Shown here one piece after another: positions 8,510 through 18,084 of a stretch of 64,000 nucleotides of DNA; position 1 is the stretch's first letter; each line of letters begins with the position of its first letter. The stretch comes from FEN-1297 sp963834015. GTDB taxonomy: Bacteria > Bacteroidota > Ignavibacteria > Ignavibacteriales > Ignavibacteriaceae. Position numbers and translations under genes: made by a program. Location: positions 372,001 through 436,000 of the forward strand of contig CAWIAG010000004.1 in the NCBI GenBank assembly GCA_963834015.1, written 5' to 3'. Below the pieces are notes generated by a model. It searched no databases and was not told the origin of the DNA. It worked only from the letters and a program-made list of their open reading frames with translations.

Positions 8510-9916
8510 ATGAATAATTTTTATTTAGGTGGTGATGTAAGTAAAGGCTATTGTGATTTTATAATTCTTAATGAAGATAAAAAGACAGCCTTAAAGAATT
8601 TTCAGCTTGATGATACAGCAAAAGGACACCATCTGCTCAGTAATGTTCTAATAGATTTTGTTACAGAGCATCCGGGTTGTGCAATAATAGCCGGTGTTGA
8701 ATCAACCGGCGGTTATGAGAACAACTGGTTTGAGAGTTTATGCGATATGCAGGACAGAATAGAAATATCTGTTGCAAGGATAAACCCTATAGGTACTCAT
8801 CATAGCAGTAGAGCTTCACTAACCAGGATAATAACCGATAAAAAGGCAGCCGGGAATATTGCTGAATATCTGATTAACTATAAAGATAAAGTTATCTTTA
8901 AGAAGACAGATAAATTTTGCTCTTTGAGAAGGCATTGGAAGTTTGTAAGGCTTCTTACCAAACAGCGGACACAGCTTTATAATCAGCTTGAAGGTAATCT
9001 TTACAATGCAAATCCGGAACTTTTAAGATATGCTAAGTATGGCTATCCTAAATGGTTATTAATGACCATTATGCAGTATCCAACGGCAAAACACTTATCC
9101 AAAGCCAGAATATCAGCATTGTCTTCTATAGCTTATGTATCAGAGGCAAGAGCCTTAAAGCTGATAAGTAGAGCTAAAAGTTCTGTAGCTTCGGCTACTG
9201 ATAATATAACCGGGGAACTGATAATTTCTCTTGTAAAACAAATTATTAGTCTAACTAAACTAATAAATAAGCGTTCGAAGCTTATTGCAGATAATTGTCA
9301 ATTACCTGAAATAGAACTACTAAAAAGTTTCAAAGGGATTGGTGATTACACAGCCATTGGATTGATGCTCAAGATAGTATCAATTGACAATTTTAGCAGT
9401 ACAAAGAAGTTAGCCTCATTCTTTGGACTTCATCCTGTCTGGAAAGAAAGCGGCGATGGAACCTCCGGAATGCATATAAGCAAACAAGGCAGCAGAGAAG
9501 CAAGAGCCCTTCTTTATAATGTGGCTTTTACTGCAATTAGATGTAATCCTCTCATAAAAGAAATATACGTGCGTCATTGCAGTAAGGGAATGAAAAAAAT
9601 AAAAGCATTAGTAACCTGCATGCACAAAACACTGAGGATTATCTACGGGATGCTTAAGAATAATGAGAAATTTAATCCTGAAAAGGACAAAGCTAATTCC
9701 AAGAAAATGCTGGACAATCATCTGAAAAGCAAAAAAGTAAACATCAAGCTAAGACGATTCCAAGAGCTTGATTCAGATGCCCCTGTTTCAAACAAGCAAT
9801 ACAGAAAAAGGAAACAGCAAGAGATGTCCCAAAATGAAATAACATCATTAAATACGGGATCTGTCTCTCACTGTTCCATAGAATCTGAATCTCAAAATTC
9901 AATGGAGAAAAATTAG
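8510..9916 (+). CDS. IS110-family DEDD transposase (recombinase)
   Basis: Protein of 468 aa. The N-terminal RuvC-like DEDD domain has GGDVSKGYCDF (Asp9), AGVESTGGYE (Glu around 65) and ITDKKAAGNIAEY (Asp near 110). A coiled-coil region follows at about 150-260. The Transposase_20 domain has FKGIGDYTAIGLML, ASFFGLHPVWKESG and SKQGSREARALLYN, which carries the catalytic Ser. The C-terminal 70 residues are a polar, low-complexity tail longer than usual. The reading frame is intact, with AAAGGT a few bases before the ATG as ribosome binding site. It should act with the bridge RNA encoded just upstream. Confidence 0.95.
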   Translation: MNNFYLGGDVSKGYCDFIILNEDKKTALKNFQLDDTAKGHHLLSNVLIDFVTEHPGCAIIAGVESTGGYENNWFESLCDMQDRIEISVARINPIGTHHSSRASLTRIITDKKAAGNIAEYLINYKDKVIFKKTDKFCSLRRHWKFVRLLTKQRTQLYNQLEGNLYNANPELLRYAKYGYPKWLLMTIMQYPTAKHLSKARISALSSIAYVSEARALKLISRAKSSVASATDNITGELIISLVKQIISLTKLINKRSKLIADNCQLPEIELLKSFKGIGDYTAIGLMLKIVSIDNFSSTKKLASFFGLHPVWKESGDGTSGMHISKQGSREARALLYNVAFTAIRCNPLIKEIYVRHCSKGMKKIKALVTCMHKTLRIIYGMLKNNEKFNPEKDKANSKKMLDNHLKSKKVNIKLRRFQELDSDAPVSNKQYRKRKQQEMSQNEITSLNTGSVSHCSIESESQNSMEKN

Positions 9917-9940
9917 TAAATAATTATCATTACGTCAAAA

Positions 9941-9956
9941 CATTATGTCAAAGAAC
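9941..9956 (+). repeat. Subterminal inverted repeat, right copy
   Basis: CATTATGTCAAAGAAC, exact reverse complement of 8318-8333. It lies 25 bp after the transposase stop and 69 bp inside the right end. Confidence 0.9.
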
Positions 9957-10025
9957 AGAACTTTTTAAGTTCAAAAAAAAATAATTAAAGTACAAATATT
10001 GACTGGACTTTAAACGGAATAACTT

Positions 10026-10041
10026 CAAGGTGAACTTCACA
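10026..10041 (+). repeat. Right half of palindromic repeat (family P) split by the IS
   Basis: CAAGGTGAACTTCACA corresponds to the loop edge and right arm of the intact repeats, with two changes in the arm. Together with 8272-8286 it makes a 31-bp site. The following 150 bp up to the methyltransferase stop hold no gene. Confidence 0.88.
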
Positions 10042-10192
10042 TTTTGGATTTATATATCCAAAATAATTACAACCTCCTGTCAAAACTATACTCAAGTTCC
10101 ATAGGCAGATTCTTAGCCCAGATTAGTAATGCGGGTGGTCTAAATCCCCGGACAGAAGGCATATTCCCCGGAGTTTAAACTCGGGTGAATAT

Positions 10193-10954
10193 TCATAAAT
10201 TATCTCTCACCTTTATTCTTATCCTCGGGAAAATTGCATAGTTATTTCTGAAAATTTTATTTACTCTCTTCAATGTTTTAAAACTAAATTTATTCACAAT
10301 ACGATAATTAAATTCATTTAATTCTTCCCAATTATGGTGGTGATAGAACCGGATCATTTCCGGATGGCCAAGATTATTATAATATCTTTCTGTCCTTTCC
10401 TTAGCCGCTTTTATTTCGTTGCCTTTGTAGAAGTTGGAATCAATTATAAGAATTTCGCCTGAAACATTTAATAATGTTAATAATCGCTTTATCAATATCC
10501 GCAGTTCCTTGAAATATTGAACCGAACTTGCAATTACCACGGCATCGAATGCTTTCTGCGGCAAAATATCTTCAAAAATATCCGCAAAAATAAATTGCAG
10601 CCGTTCATTCTTGGAAAATACTTTTGCTCCTTGCTCAAGTTCAAGTCTGTTTATATCTAAAGCGTAAACAAAGTTTTCGGTACTCGTCGAAATCTTGTCC
10701 GCCAGCCAGCAATTTCCGCAGCCGAGGTCTAAAATTTCCAAATTTTTATAACCCGTAAAATATTTTATTAAATATTTCATGGTGGCTTCCCTTAATCTCC
10801 ATTCACTGTAAAATTTGTGCTCTTTCCCTATTTTTGGTAATTGTGAAAGGATTGTATCGCCATAAATTCTACCTTCGTCTTTTCTTGTTGCCAAATAAGT
10901 TTGCTCGGCAATTCCTAAACCGGAGTTCCCTGACAAAAAATAGATCTGATTCAT
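10193..10954 (-). CDS. Class I SAM-dependent methyltransferase
   Basis: Predicted methyltransferase of about 253 aa, counted from the internal Met at 10954 (MNQIYFLSGNSGLGIAEQ). The longer frame from 10996 would overlap the upstream gene and is less likely. The SAM-binding motif I is LEILDLGCGNCWLADKI, followed by YALDINRLELEQG (motif II) and FDAVVIASSVQYFKEL (motif IV region). The substrate is unknown. It follows the radical SAM gene with little or no gap, which in turn follows the glycosyltransferase fusion. This suggests a three-gene cluster modifying a cell-surface glycan or lipid. This last point is inference. Confidence 0.8.
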   Translation of the reverse strand: MNQIYFLSGNSGLGIAEQTYLATRKDEGRIYGDTILSQLPKIGKEHKFYSEWRLREATMKYLIKYFTGYKNLEILDLGCGNCWLADKISTSTENFVYALDINRLELEQGAKVFSKNERLQFIFADIFEDILPQKAFDAVVIASSVQYFKELRILIKRLLTLLNVSGEILIIDSNFYKGNEIKAAKERTERYYNNLGHPEMIRFYHHHNWEELNEFNYRIVNKFSFKTLKRVNKIFRNNYAIFPRIRIKVRDNL

Positions 10955-10964
10955 TTTCTTTTCT

Positions 10965-12450
10965 TCAGGCAGAATAATCATAAGATTGTATATCAATTTT
11001 AGCCCGGATTGTATCCATCGGGTTTGCTTTTCCTAAGTATTTGTTCAGTTTAATCCTGAAAAATAAAAATTTCCCTAAAAAATAAATCAGGTAAATTATC
11101 CTTTTATATTCTTTTCGCTTAATTATTTGAATTGTTCTGTACTCATAGTGAACCATCCTGTGCAAAAGTCTATAAAAATTACGTTCAAAAGTACCGTTGA
11201 AAATCATATCCAGGTCGTCGGAATCCTTCCAGTTTGTCTTAAATTCCATTTTTTTTTTCACGCGTTCGTAAAAAACTGTTCCGGGTAATGGGTAGGATAC
11301 AGAAATACCTATATCCTCCGGCATGCATTCTCTTATCATTTGCCTTGTTAATTTAATGTCTTCCCAGTTTTCATTCGCATAACCGAACTGGATAAAGAAA
11401 GCGGCTTCCATTCCCGCTTCATGTATTTTATCGGCAGCCTCATATATTTGCTTAACAGTTGTTCCTTTGTCCATTCCTTCCAGTATCTTCTGGCTTCCCG
11501 ATTCAGCGCCGATCCATATGGTTTCACACCCTGAATTTTTAAGCTCCGGAATCGCGTTTCCTTTTAAAAGAAGTATCCGGTCTTGAAAGACATTTATAAC
11601 GGATTTTAACGCCGGTTCTTTTCATCTCTTCTGAAAATTCTTTTATCCAGTTTGTTTTTAATCCGAAAATGTCGTCTGTTATCCAGATATGATCAATTCC
11701 GTATTTTAATTTTAATTCATTTATTTGCGAAACTACTCTTTGAGGAGAGCGCGATGTATATGAACGACCGTATAAAGGCTTTGCGCACCAATTGCATTTG
11801 TATGGACAGCCCCTGGTAGTAGAAATATTAAGTGAAAAATAATTGTGGTTGGTATTCCATATTTTCTTGTATAGTTCAATGTTTACAAAACTATAATCGG
11901 GATCGGGTAATAAATCAAGCTCGGTAATTAACTTCCTTTGCGGGGTTAAGAAAACATTACCGTACTGACGGAATTTTAACCCGTTGATTGTTCTTTTATC
12001 GGTATTGAATTTTTTAATCTCAATTGATCTAACCGCTTCACTTAATGTAACTTCACCCTCGCCGTAAATTATTGCATCGCATCCGGCAAGTAAATATGGT
12101 TTGGAAAAATCGGTTGCGTCTGAACTGTATATCAGTACCGGGATGGATAATTCTTTTGCGGTTGTTATAAAAAATAATGCTGCGCTTCTCATATTTGATA
12201 AGCACATTTTTGATAAATAGTTAAATTCATCGTCATAAATTATTAATAAATCCGGAGTTTCATTTTTTATTTTTTCAACAAATTCATTAGTGCTTTTGCT
12301 CAGCATTGCATCAAAAAAAATAACATCATGATTTTGCTGTTTAAGTATTGTGGCTGCATACAATGAGCCGAGTGGCGGGTATGGCATATTCCGCTGCAGT
12401 TCTTTCGGATCGAGTACACGGAAATATGACTGTCCGATTAATATTTTCAT
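10965..12450 (-). pseudogene. B12-binding-domain radical SAM protein, frameshifted
   Basis: The N-terminal part (12450-11560) has a cobalamin-binding-like domain (MKILIGQSYFRVLDPKELQ, then YGEGEVTLSEAV) and the radical SAM cluster motif RGCPYKCNWC. The C-terminal part continues in another frame with FKN-type text, GCETIWIGAESGSQKILEGM, then DKGTTVKQIYEAADKIHEAG. The two halves join without loss if one base is removed near 11565-11570 (CTTCTTTTAAAAGG on the minus strand), giving RPDLLLKGNAIPEL. So this is either a one-base sequencing insertion or a recent mutation. The total length of about 495 aa is normal for the family. Such proteins modify tetrapyrroles, lipids or glycans; the substrate is unknown. 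It lies 12 nt downstream of the glycosyltransferase gene. Confidence 0.85.
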
Positions 12451-12462
12451 AATATTATCTGA

Positions 12463-14505
12463 TTATACACTGAATTTGATTTTCGTTTTATTCTCTTTAA
12501 GAGTAATGCCCGCACTAGCAGTTCCACTGTATCCTGAATTCTCGGTATTAATAATCTTTGTATTGTACTCACTCTTCTTTTCAAGGTATAGCTTCCATTC
12601 ATTTTCAAACAGTAATGTTATCCTGGTCCGGTGATCATTTGTATGAAGTTTTAAATAATTACGCCCAAGTTTAAGGGATTCTGTTCTGTCTCTTAATATT
12701 TTATCGCTGTATAATCTTTTATAAAAGGACATTATTAAAAAGTTGAAGGGGATAAAAATTTTGAAAAACTTAGGAGAAGGTTTAATGTTGCAGTCTCCGT
12801 ATTCAAAATTCGGGAAAAATTTATTTATCCAGTTGTTCCTGGAAAAAAAATTGTTTAATCCCAGTATGTTTTTATATGGTACTAATGAAATTACCTGGTG
12901 TGCCGTGTAAAAATCCCTGGGTGAATTTATTTCAAGATTGTTTTCGTCGATTAAATAATTTGCACATATAACTTTTCGCAATCCGAAAATAAAAGAGAAC
13001 AGGTGAACTACTGCATAAACCGGGTATACGCAGTTTGGTTTTGTAATTATAAACAGGTCTATGTCATCGTGATGATTTATACCGTAATGTGCAGTGCCTC
13101 CGCTAAAAGAAATTACAGATATCAGGGGAAAAATCTTTAAGAATTTTAATAATAATAATGATTTCTTTAACTGTTTGTTTTTCCTGTCTTTATTGTAAAA
13201 AGTTTTCTTGTATGAGTTTAAATAAACGGTATTATCTCTAATTAATACTGCTTTATCAATTATCAGCTTGCTAAGTGCTGATTCAAGCACTTTCTCGGAG
13301 GTTTTTATATTGAAAATTGATTTTAAAAGATTATCCCTTTTTATACCGCTGTGAAAAAGGCTTGCATAAAGAAGGGTCTTCTCTACAGCCTCTTTTGTAT
13401 CTTCTGTGTTCTGAGGATAGTTAATAAAGTGCCCGTTTAGTTTGTCCTTTACTTTATCCAGAACAGTATTTAATTGATTACTCATAAGCTCAGGCGAATA
13501 TCTGATCGTATAGTTTGCATCTTCTTTCGATAAGTACATGAAATAAATACGGTCAAGTCCTTCTTCCAAACTTTTATCACTGTAAGGATCAATTAACACT
13601 GAACCGGGGCTTGAGATTTCTTCGGTAGCGGTGCCGCGTGAACAGACAATTGGCAGGTTATATTGCATTGCTTCCAAAACCGGAAAGCCGAATCCTTCAA
13701 CAAAACTCGTATGCACAAACCCTGACGCATTTGAATATAATTTATGTAAAATTTCTTCTTCCACGTACCCGGTAAATTTAATATCGGGATGATTTTTGTA
13801 TTTGATTAAAAGCATTTTAACCGAAGAAGATTTTATCCAAATCTCACCTGCAATAGTCAGGCTGATGTCAATTCTTCTTTCTTCTTTCCATTTTAAAAAA
13901 TTTTCAATTAAAAATTGTAAGTTTTTTCTTGGCTCAACATGCCCTACGTAGAGAAAGTAGGGCTGCTTATTCTGTGACCAGGATGAATTTGCTAAACTGC
14001 GCTTGAACTTGGAATATGCCTGTATTAAAAATATATTTTCTTTCTTTATCCCTAAATGTCTATGAATTTGTTCTTTTGAATTTTCGCTCACAGTAACAAT
14101 AATTGGCTTATTTACCAGTGTTTTTTTCATCCGATTTGTGTAATAAACAACAAAAGGTTTTGAGTAGAATTGCGGATGCGTTATAAATGAAAGGTCATGT
14201 ATGATAATTATTGATGGTTTCTGAAATTGCACCGGCATAAAATAATTGGGAAAAATTCCACAGTCTGTCTTTACCTTTTTCATATCTCCTGATAAGAAAA
14301 AATCTCTGTAAAGATGCCTTTGAATTCCGCCGTTGCTTAATTTTAATAATCTGTTTGCAAATACATTTCCACCGATTCGCCCGGTGGGGGAGAAGGATGC
14401 CGGTTTGTGTCCGGTTGCGTTAAGCTGCTCAATAATACAACGGATATACCTGCTCGTTCCGGTATACTTGGTACTTAATGCAGAAGTTTCAATTCCTATT
14501 TCCAT
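12463..14505 (-). CDS. Glycosyltransferase family 4 fused to a nucleotidyltransferase-fold domain
   Basis: Protein of 680 aa. Residues about 1-360 are a GT-B glycosyltransferase of family 4: MEIGIETSALSTKYTGTSRY start, LYVGHVEPRKNL, and the C-terminal donor site with FVEGFGFPVLEAMQYNLPIVCSRG. Residues about 360-440 look like a winged-helix segment. From about 450 there is a DNA-polymerase-beta-like nucleotidyltransferase motif, SFSGGTAHYGINHHDDIDLFI, with the typical GG and DxD pattern, followed by a helical tail to 620. No break in frame or base composition marks the joint, so the fusion looks real. Acceptor and nucleotide are unknown. It is divergent from dnaG. Confidence 0.8.
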   Translation of the reverse strand: MEIGIETSALSTKYTGTSRYIRCIIEQLNATGHKPASFSPTGRIGGNVFANRLLKLSNGGIQRHLYRDFFLSGDMKKVKTDCGIFPNYFMPVQFQKPSIIIIHDLSFITHPQFYSKPFVVYYTNRMKKTLVNKPIIVTVSENSKEQIHRHLGIKKENIFLIQAYSKFKRSLANSSWSQNKQPYFLYVGHVEPRKNLQFLIENFLKWKEERRIDISLTIAGEIWIKSSSVKMLLIKYKNHPDIKFTGYVEEEILHKLYSNASGFVHTSFVEGFGFPVLEAMQYNLPIVCSRGTATEEISSPGSVLIDPYSDKSLEEGLDRIYFMYLSKEDANYTIRYSPELMSNQLNTVLDKVKDKLNGHFINYPQNTEDTKEAVEKTLLYASLFHSGIKRDNLLKSIFNIKTSEKVLESALSKLIIDKAVLIRDNTVYLNSYKKTFYNKDRKNKQLKKSLLLLKFLKIFPLISVISFSGGTAHYGINHHDDIDLFIITKPNCVYPVYAVVHLFSFIFGLRKVICANYLIDENNLEINSPRDFYTAHQVISLVPYKNILGLNNFFSRNNWINKFFPNFEYGDCNIKPSPKFFKIFIPFNFLIMSFYKRLYSDKILRDRTESLKLGRNYLKLHTNDHRTRITLLFENEWKLYLEKKSEYNTKIINTENSGYSGTASAGITLKENKTKIKFSV

Positions 14506-14612
14506 TTTATTGTCTCACATTATAATTTTGCAGGCAAATGTATAACAGTGGGATCTTTTATTTTTAAGCTTTAAAGTGTTGGCCTTTTTTCACAAATTTA
14601 ATATAAATTCTT

Positions 14613-14640
14613 CTCAGCTAATTTTATTAAATTAGCTGAG
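14613..14640. promoter_or_regulatory. Perfect 12-bp inverted repeat between divergent genes
   Basis: CTCAGCTAATTT (14613-14624) and AAATTAGCTGAG (14629-14640) separated by TATT. It lies 69 bp upstream of dnaG and 107 bp upstream of the glycosyltransferase start, with no T-run right after it on either strand. It could be an operator for either promoter or an RNA hairpin in the dnaG leader. Confidence 0.5.
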
Positions 14641-14709
14641 TGAGTTGTAATACATACTAAATTACCGCTGTAGTTATTTTAATATTGTTGTAGTTATTAT
14701 TATTTATTT

Positions 14710-16557
14710 ATGAGAATATCCGAAAATAAAATCGAAGAAATCCGCTCTGCTTCAAATATTGTGGATATAATATCGGAATATGTCCAATTAAGAAAAAGGG
14801 GGAAAAATTTTACAGGGCTATGCCCGTTCCATAATGAGAAGACTCCATCGTTTACGGTAAGTGAGGATAAGCAAATTTACCACTGCTTTGGCTGTCATTC
14901 GGGCGGAAATGTCTTCAAGTTCATTATGGAGTATGAAAAAATATCCTTTATTGAATCAGTGCAGGAATTGGCTCAACGGTATGGAATAACTATCGAATCC
15001 GGCGAAGAAGCTTCATCGGAGAGACAAAGCGAACAGGAAATATTATATGATCTTAATACTGAAGCGGCAATATTTTTCTCTGATAATCTTTTAAAACATT
15101 CGGATGGGGAAATTGCGCGTGATTATTTTCAGAAAAGAAAAGTGAAACTTCAAACCATGCGCAAATTCGGACTGGGGTATTCTCTGCCGGGATGGGATAA
15201 TTTTGTTGCTTATGCGCAGGATAAAAAACTTGACCTGGAAAGGGCAGTCTTCCTGGGACTTATCGGGCAAAGTAAAGACGGAAGATTATACGACAGGTTT
15301 TCAGGTAGAATAATTTTCCCGATATTTTCCCCCAACGGCCGCGTTGTTGCATTTGCAGGCAGAATATTGGAAGGCAAAGATGCCAATAATGCAAAGTATC
15401 TCAATTCGCCGGAATCAAGTATTTATACTAAGGGAAGAATTCTTTACGGTCTCTCGTTTGCCAAAGATGAAATTCGAAAGCTCGATAAAGCAATTCTTGT
15501 CGAGGGCTATATGGATTTAATTTCTTTACACCAGGCGGGAATAAAAAATGTTGTGGCTGTCTCAGGTACTGCCCTTACGGAAGAACAGGTTCAACTGCTT
15601 TCCCGTTATACAAAAAATGTTGTACTGCTGTTTGACGCCGATACTGCCGGAATAAAAGCTTCTATGAGAAGTATTGAACTGCTTCTCCGTAAAGATATGG
15701 AAATTAAAATTGCATCTTTGCCTGCCGGCGAAGACCCTGATTCGTATGTAAATAATTTCGGCCCGGAAAAATTTGATGAGGTGATTAAAAAAGCGCGGAA
15801 CTTTTTGGAATATCAGTCTGCTTATTATGAAGCCCAGGGGATGTTTGAAGATTCATCCAAAACTGCACTTGCAATTAGAGAGCTTGTTAAACCAGTTGCT
15901 ATTATAAATGATGAATTGAAAAGAAGCCTCCTCGTTAAAACTATAGCAAAGAAATTTAATCTTCGTGAAAAAATTCTTGAAGATGAACTGGAAAAGGCAA
16001 TCTCCTCTCTGGGAAAAATGGTAACTAACGAAGAAAGAATACGGGATAGGGCACTCTTAAAGAAAGATGGATCACTTCCTCCAAAAAATATTAAGAACAC
16101 AACGCCAATGGGCTATAATCTTGAAAAAGAAATTATCGGCCTCCTTTATGAAGGTAATGAAGATGTTGTCAGGTTTATTATGGGTCAGATTCCCGTTGAT
16201 GAATTTTTAATTGGTCGGCATATTCAATTAGCTGAAATTGTTTACAACTCTTTGGAAAAAGGTGAGGAAATTATTGCAAGTGCTTTAATAGAAAAAATTA
16301 AAGATGAAGAGCTTCAATCCTATGTGCATGAATTGATATTTAATAAATATGAAATTAGCAACAACTGGGAAGATATATATCCAGGTGAAGATGCAGGGAT
16401 AAACCTTCAAAAGATTGCTAGAGATACTGTAATTAAATTTAAAGTTGAACAAATAAATTACCGGATCGCAGCTAATGACGAGAAAATGAAACAAACCACG
16501 GTTGAAGAAGAAATTCATAGTCTCATTAAGGTAAAAGAGATCTCGAAGACCGGGTAA
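14710..16557 (+). CDS. dnaG: DNA primase
   Basis: Synthesises RNA primers at the replication fork. The 615-aa protein has the CHC2 zinc finger (Cys38, His41, Cys59, Cys62) and the RNA polymerase domain with YLNSPESSIYTKGRILYG. The TOPRIM domain has ILVEGYMDLISL (acidic Glu) and LLFDADTAGIKA (DxD). The C-terminal domain from about 450 binds DnaB helicase. Length and order are normal. It is not in the usual rpsU-dnaG-rpoD arrangement. The next gene is a ferredoxin 140 bp downstream. Confidence 0.96.
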   Translation: MRISENKIEEIRSASNIVDIISEYVQLRKRGKNFTGLCPFHNEKTPSFTVSEDKQIYHCFGCHSGGNVFKFIMEYEKISFIESVQELAQRYGITIESGEEASSERQSEQEILYDLNTEAAIFFSDNLLKHSDGEIARDYFQKRKVKLQTMRKFGLGYSLPGWDNFVAYAQDKKLDLERAVFLGLIGQSKDGRLYDRFSGRIIFPIFSPNGRVVAFAGRILEGKDANNAKYLNSPESSIYTKGRILYGLSFAKDEIRKLDKAILVEGYMDLISLHQAGIKNVVAVSGTALTEEQVQLLSRYTKNVVLLFDADTAGIKASMRSIELLLRKDMEIKIASLPAGEDPDSYVNNFGPEKFDEVIKKARNFLEYQSAYYEAQGMFEDSSKTALAIRELVKPVAIINDELKRSLLVKTIAKKFNLREKILEDELEKAISSLGKMVTNEERIRDRALLKKDGSLPPKNIKNTTPMGYNLEKEIIGLLYEGNEDVVRFIMGQIPVDEFLIGRHIQLAEIVYNSLEKGEEIIASALIEKIKDEELQSYVHELIFNKYEISNNWEDIYPGEDAGINLQKIARDTVIKFKVEQINYRIAANDEKMKQTTVEEEIHSLIKVKEISKTG

Positions 16558-16697
16558 AGGAGATTAAAAAAGAATTAGGCGGAAAATAAACCCCGGAGAT
16601 TTAGCTAACATTTTCTTTTTGTTAAAATAAATATATTTCATTTAATCTTAATTTTTATAAAATAATTATGTATCGGCAGGCGAAAAACGGCATATTA

Positions 16698-16886
16698 ATG
16701 ATAGAAATTCTTCCGGATAAATGCGACTTCTGCGGATGCTGCGTGGGCATCTGCCCGGAAGATGCAATAGAACTGAAAGAAGCTGAGATCTTTATTATTG
16801 ATGAACAGTGTACTAATTGTTCTAAGTGCGTGTGGAGTTGTCCTATAGAAGTTATAAAATTTAATCGGGATGGTATTTTAGTATAA
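16698..16886 (+). CDS. Ferredoxin, 2x[4Fe-4S]
   Basis: Small dicluster ferredoxin of about 62 aa from the internal Met (MIEILPDKCDFCGCCVGICP); an upstream ATG at 16668 would add ten residues. Two CxxCxxCxxxC motifs are complete (CDFCGCCVGICP and CTNCSKCVWSCP). It lies 12 bp before the flavoprotein gene and is probably its electron donor. The same pairing of a ferredoxin with a geranylgeranyl reductase gene is seen in archaea and some bacteria. Confidence 0.88.
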   Translation: MIEILPDKCDFCGCCVGICPEDAIELKEAEIFIIDEQCTNCSKCVWSCPIEVIKFNRDGILV

Positions 16887-16898
16887 TCTTATTTATAA

Positions 16899-18065
16899 AT
16901 GAAAACAAATTATGACATAATCGTTGCCGGGGCCGGGCCTGCCGGATCAATGGCCGCAAGGTTCGCGGCAGAACAGGGCGTTTCGGTCCTTATGCTGGAG
17001 AAAGACAGGGATATTGGTTATCCTGTCCGCTGCGGTGAAGCTGTAAGTAAAGCCGGTGTGGAGGAATTTATTCCTTCAGATGATAAATGGATTGCCGCAC
17101 GCATAAGACAGTTTTCTTTAAATTCTCCAGACGGTACCGAAGTAATTGTTGAATTTGATGATGCCGGCTATGTACTGGAACGCAGAATTTTCGATTATGA
17201 GCTTGCAAAAACTGCCGCTAATGCCGGTGCTGAAATATTAACCCGGGCCTATGTAAACGGATTAATTATTGAAGATGATAAAGTTGCCGGGATAAAATAT
17301 GAATTCCGCGGTGAACAAAAAGAACTCAGGTCTAAAATTGTAATAGGCGCCGACGGCGTCGAGTTAAGGGTCGGAAGGTGGGCGGGATTGAAAACACATA
17401 TCCACTTCCGCGATATGGAATGTTGCGTGCAGATTACTGCAAATAATATAAATTTAAATTCTAATACTTTGTACTTTTACTTTGGTGAAGAATATGCGCC
17501 GGGGGGTTACTTCTGGATATTCCCAAAAGGGCAAAACAGCGCTAATATAGGACTTGGTGTAAGCGGTATGATCGGGAAAAAAAGGTCTGCATTATCTTAT
17601 TTAAATAATTTTATGATGAATAATTATCCTGATGCACCCGTTCTTACTTCAATCGCCGGCGGCGTCCCAAGTACTGTAACACTCGATAAAATTTCTGCGC
17701 CCGGGATCATGTTGGCAGGCGATGCAGCCCGGCAGGTTAATCCGTTGAGCGGCGGCGGCATTGCCAGCGGAATGATCGGCGGCAGTATCGCAGGCAGAAT
17801 AGCCGGCGAATCAGTTAAGTCAAATAAACCGGATCATATTTTAACCTATGATAAGGCATGGCATGATAGGCTTGGCAAACGTCATGAAACTTTTGAAAGA
17901 ATTAAAAACGGTATTTATAATTTCAACGATGATAAATTTAATACTATAGCGCATTCTTTCAATAAAGTTCCAAAATCTAAAAGAACATTAGGCAGACTGT
18001 TTACTACTGCGCTTTTAAATCAACCGTCATTACTCGTTGATATCGCAAAAGTATTTATTATCTGA
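16899..18065 (+). CDS. Geranylgeranyl-reductase-family FAD protein
   Basis: Protein of 388 aa of the GGR/digeranylgeranylglycerophospholipid reductase family. Visible are the N-terminal dinucleotide-binding motif DIIVAGAGPAGSMAARFAAE, CGEAVSKAG, the DG motif VIGADGVELRVGRW, and the FAD motif GIMLAGDAARQVNPLSGGGI. These enzymes saturate polyprenyl chains. With the ferredoxin upstream, the likely job is reducing an isoprenoid side chain such as that of menaquinone or a polyprenyl lipid; this is inference. hemH starts 19 bp downstream. Confidence 0.85.
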   Translation: MKTNYDIIVAGAGPAGSMAARFAAEQGVSVLMLEKDRDIGYPVRCGEAVSKAGVEEFIPSDDKWIAARIRQFSLNSPDGTEVIVEFDDAGYVLERRIFDYELAKTAANAGAEILTRAYVNGLIIEDDKVAGIKYEFRGEQKELRSKIVIGADGVELRVGRWAGLKTHIHFRDMECCVQITANNINLNSNTLYFYFGEEYAPGGYFWIFPKGQNSANIGLGVSGMIGKKRSALSYLNNFMMNNYPDAPVLTSIAGGVPSTVTLDKISAPGIMLAGDAARQVNPLSGGGIASGMIGGSIAGRIAGESVKSNKPDHILTYDKAWHDRLGKRHETFERIKNGIYNFNDDKFNTIAHSFNKVPKSKRTLGRLFTTALLNQPSLLVDIAKVFII

Positions 18066-18084
18066 AAAAAAAATCGAAAGAATT

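Larger units (their letters stand above)
8287..10025 (+). mobile_element. IS110-family insertion sequence, complete, 1739 bp
   Basis: Boundaries come from three agreeing observations. First, removing 8287-10025 joins 8286 to 10026 and restores a 31-bp palindromic repeat of exactly the length of the three intact copies in the window. Second, the trinucleotide CTT is present at both junctions (8284-8286 and 10023-10025), as expected for the short shared core of IS110 elements without target duplication. Third, the donor guides of the bridge RNA match both ends across this core. The element holds one DEDD transposase gene, a 220-nt left non-coding end with the bridge RNA, and a 109-nt right end. 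Perfect 16-bp subterminal inverted repeats lie at 8318-8333 and 9941-9956. Confidence 0.92.
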
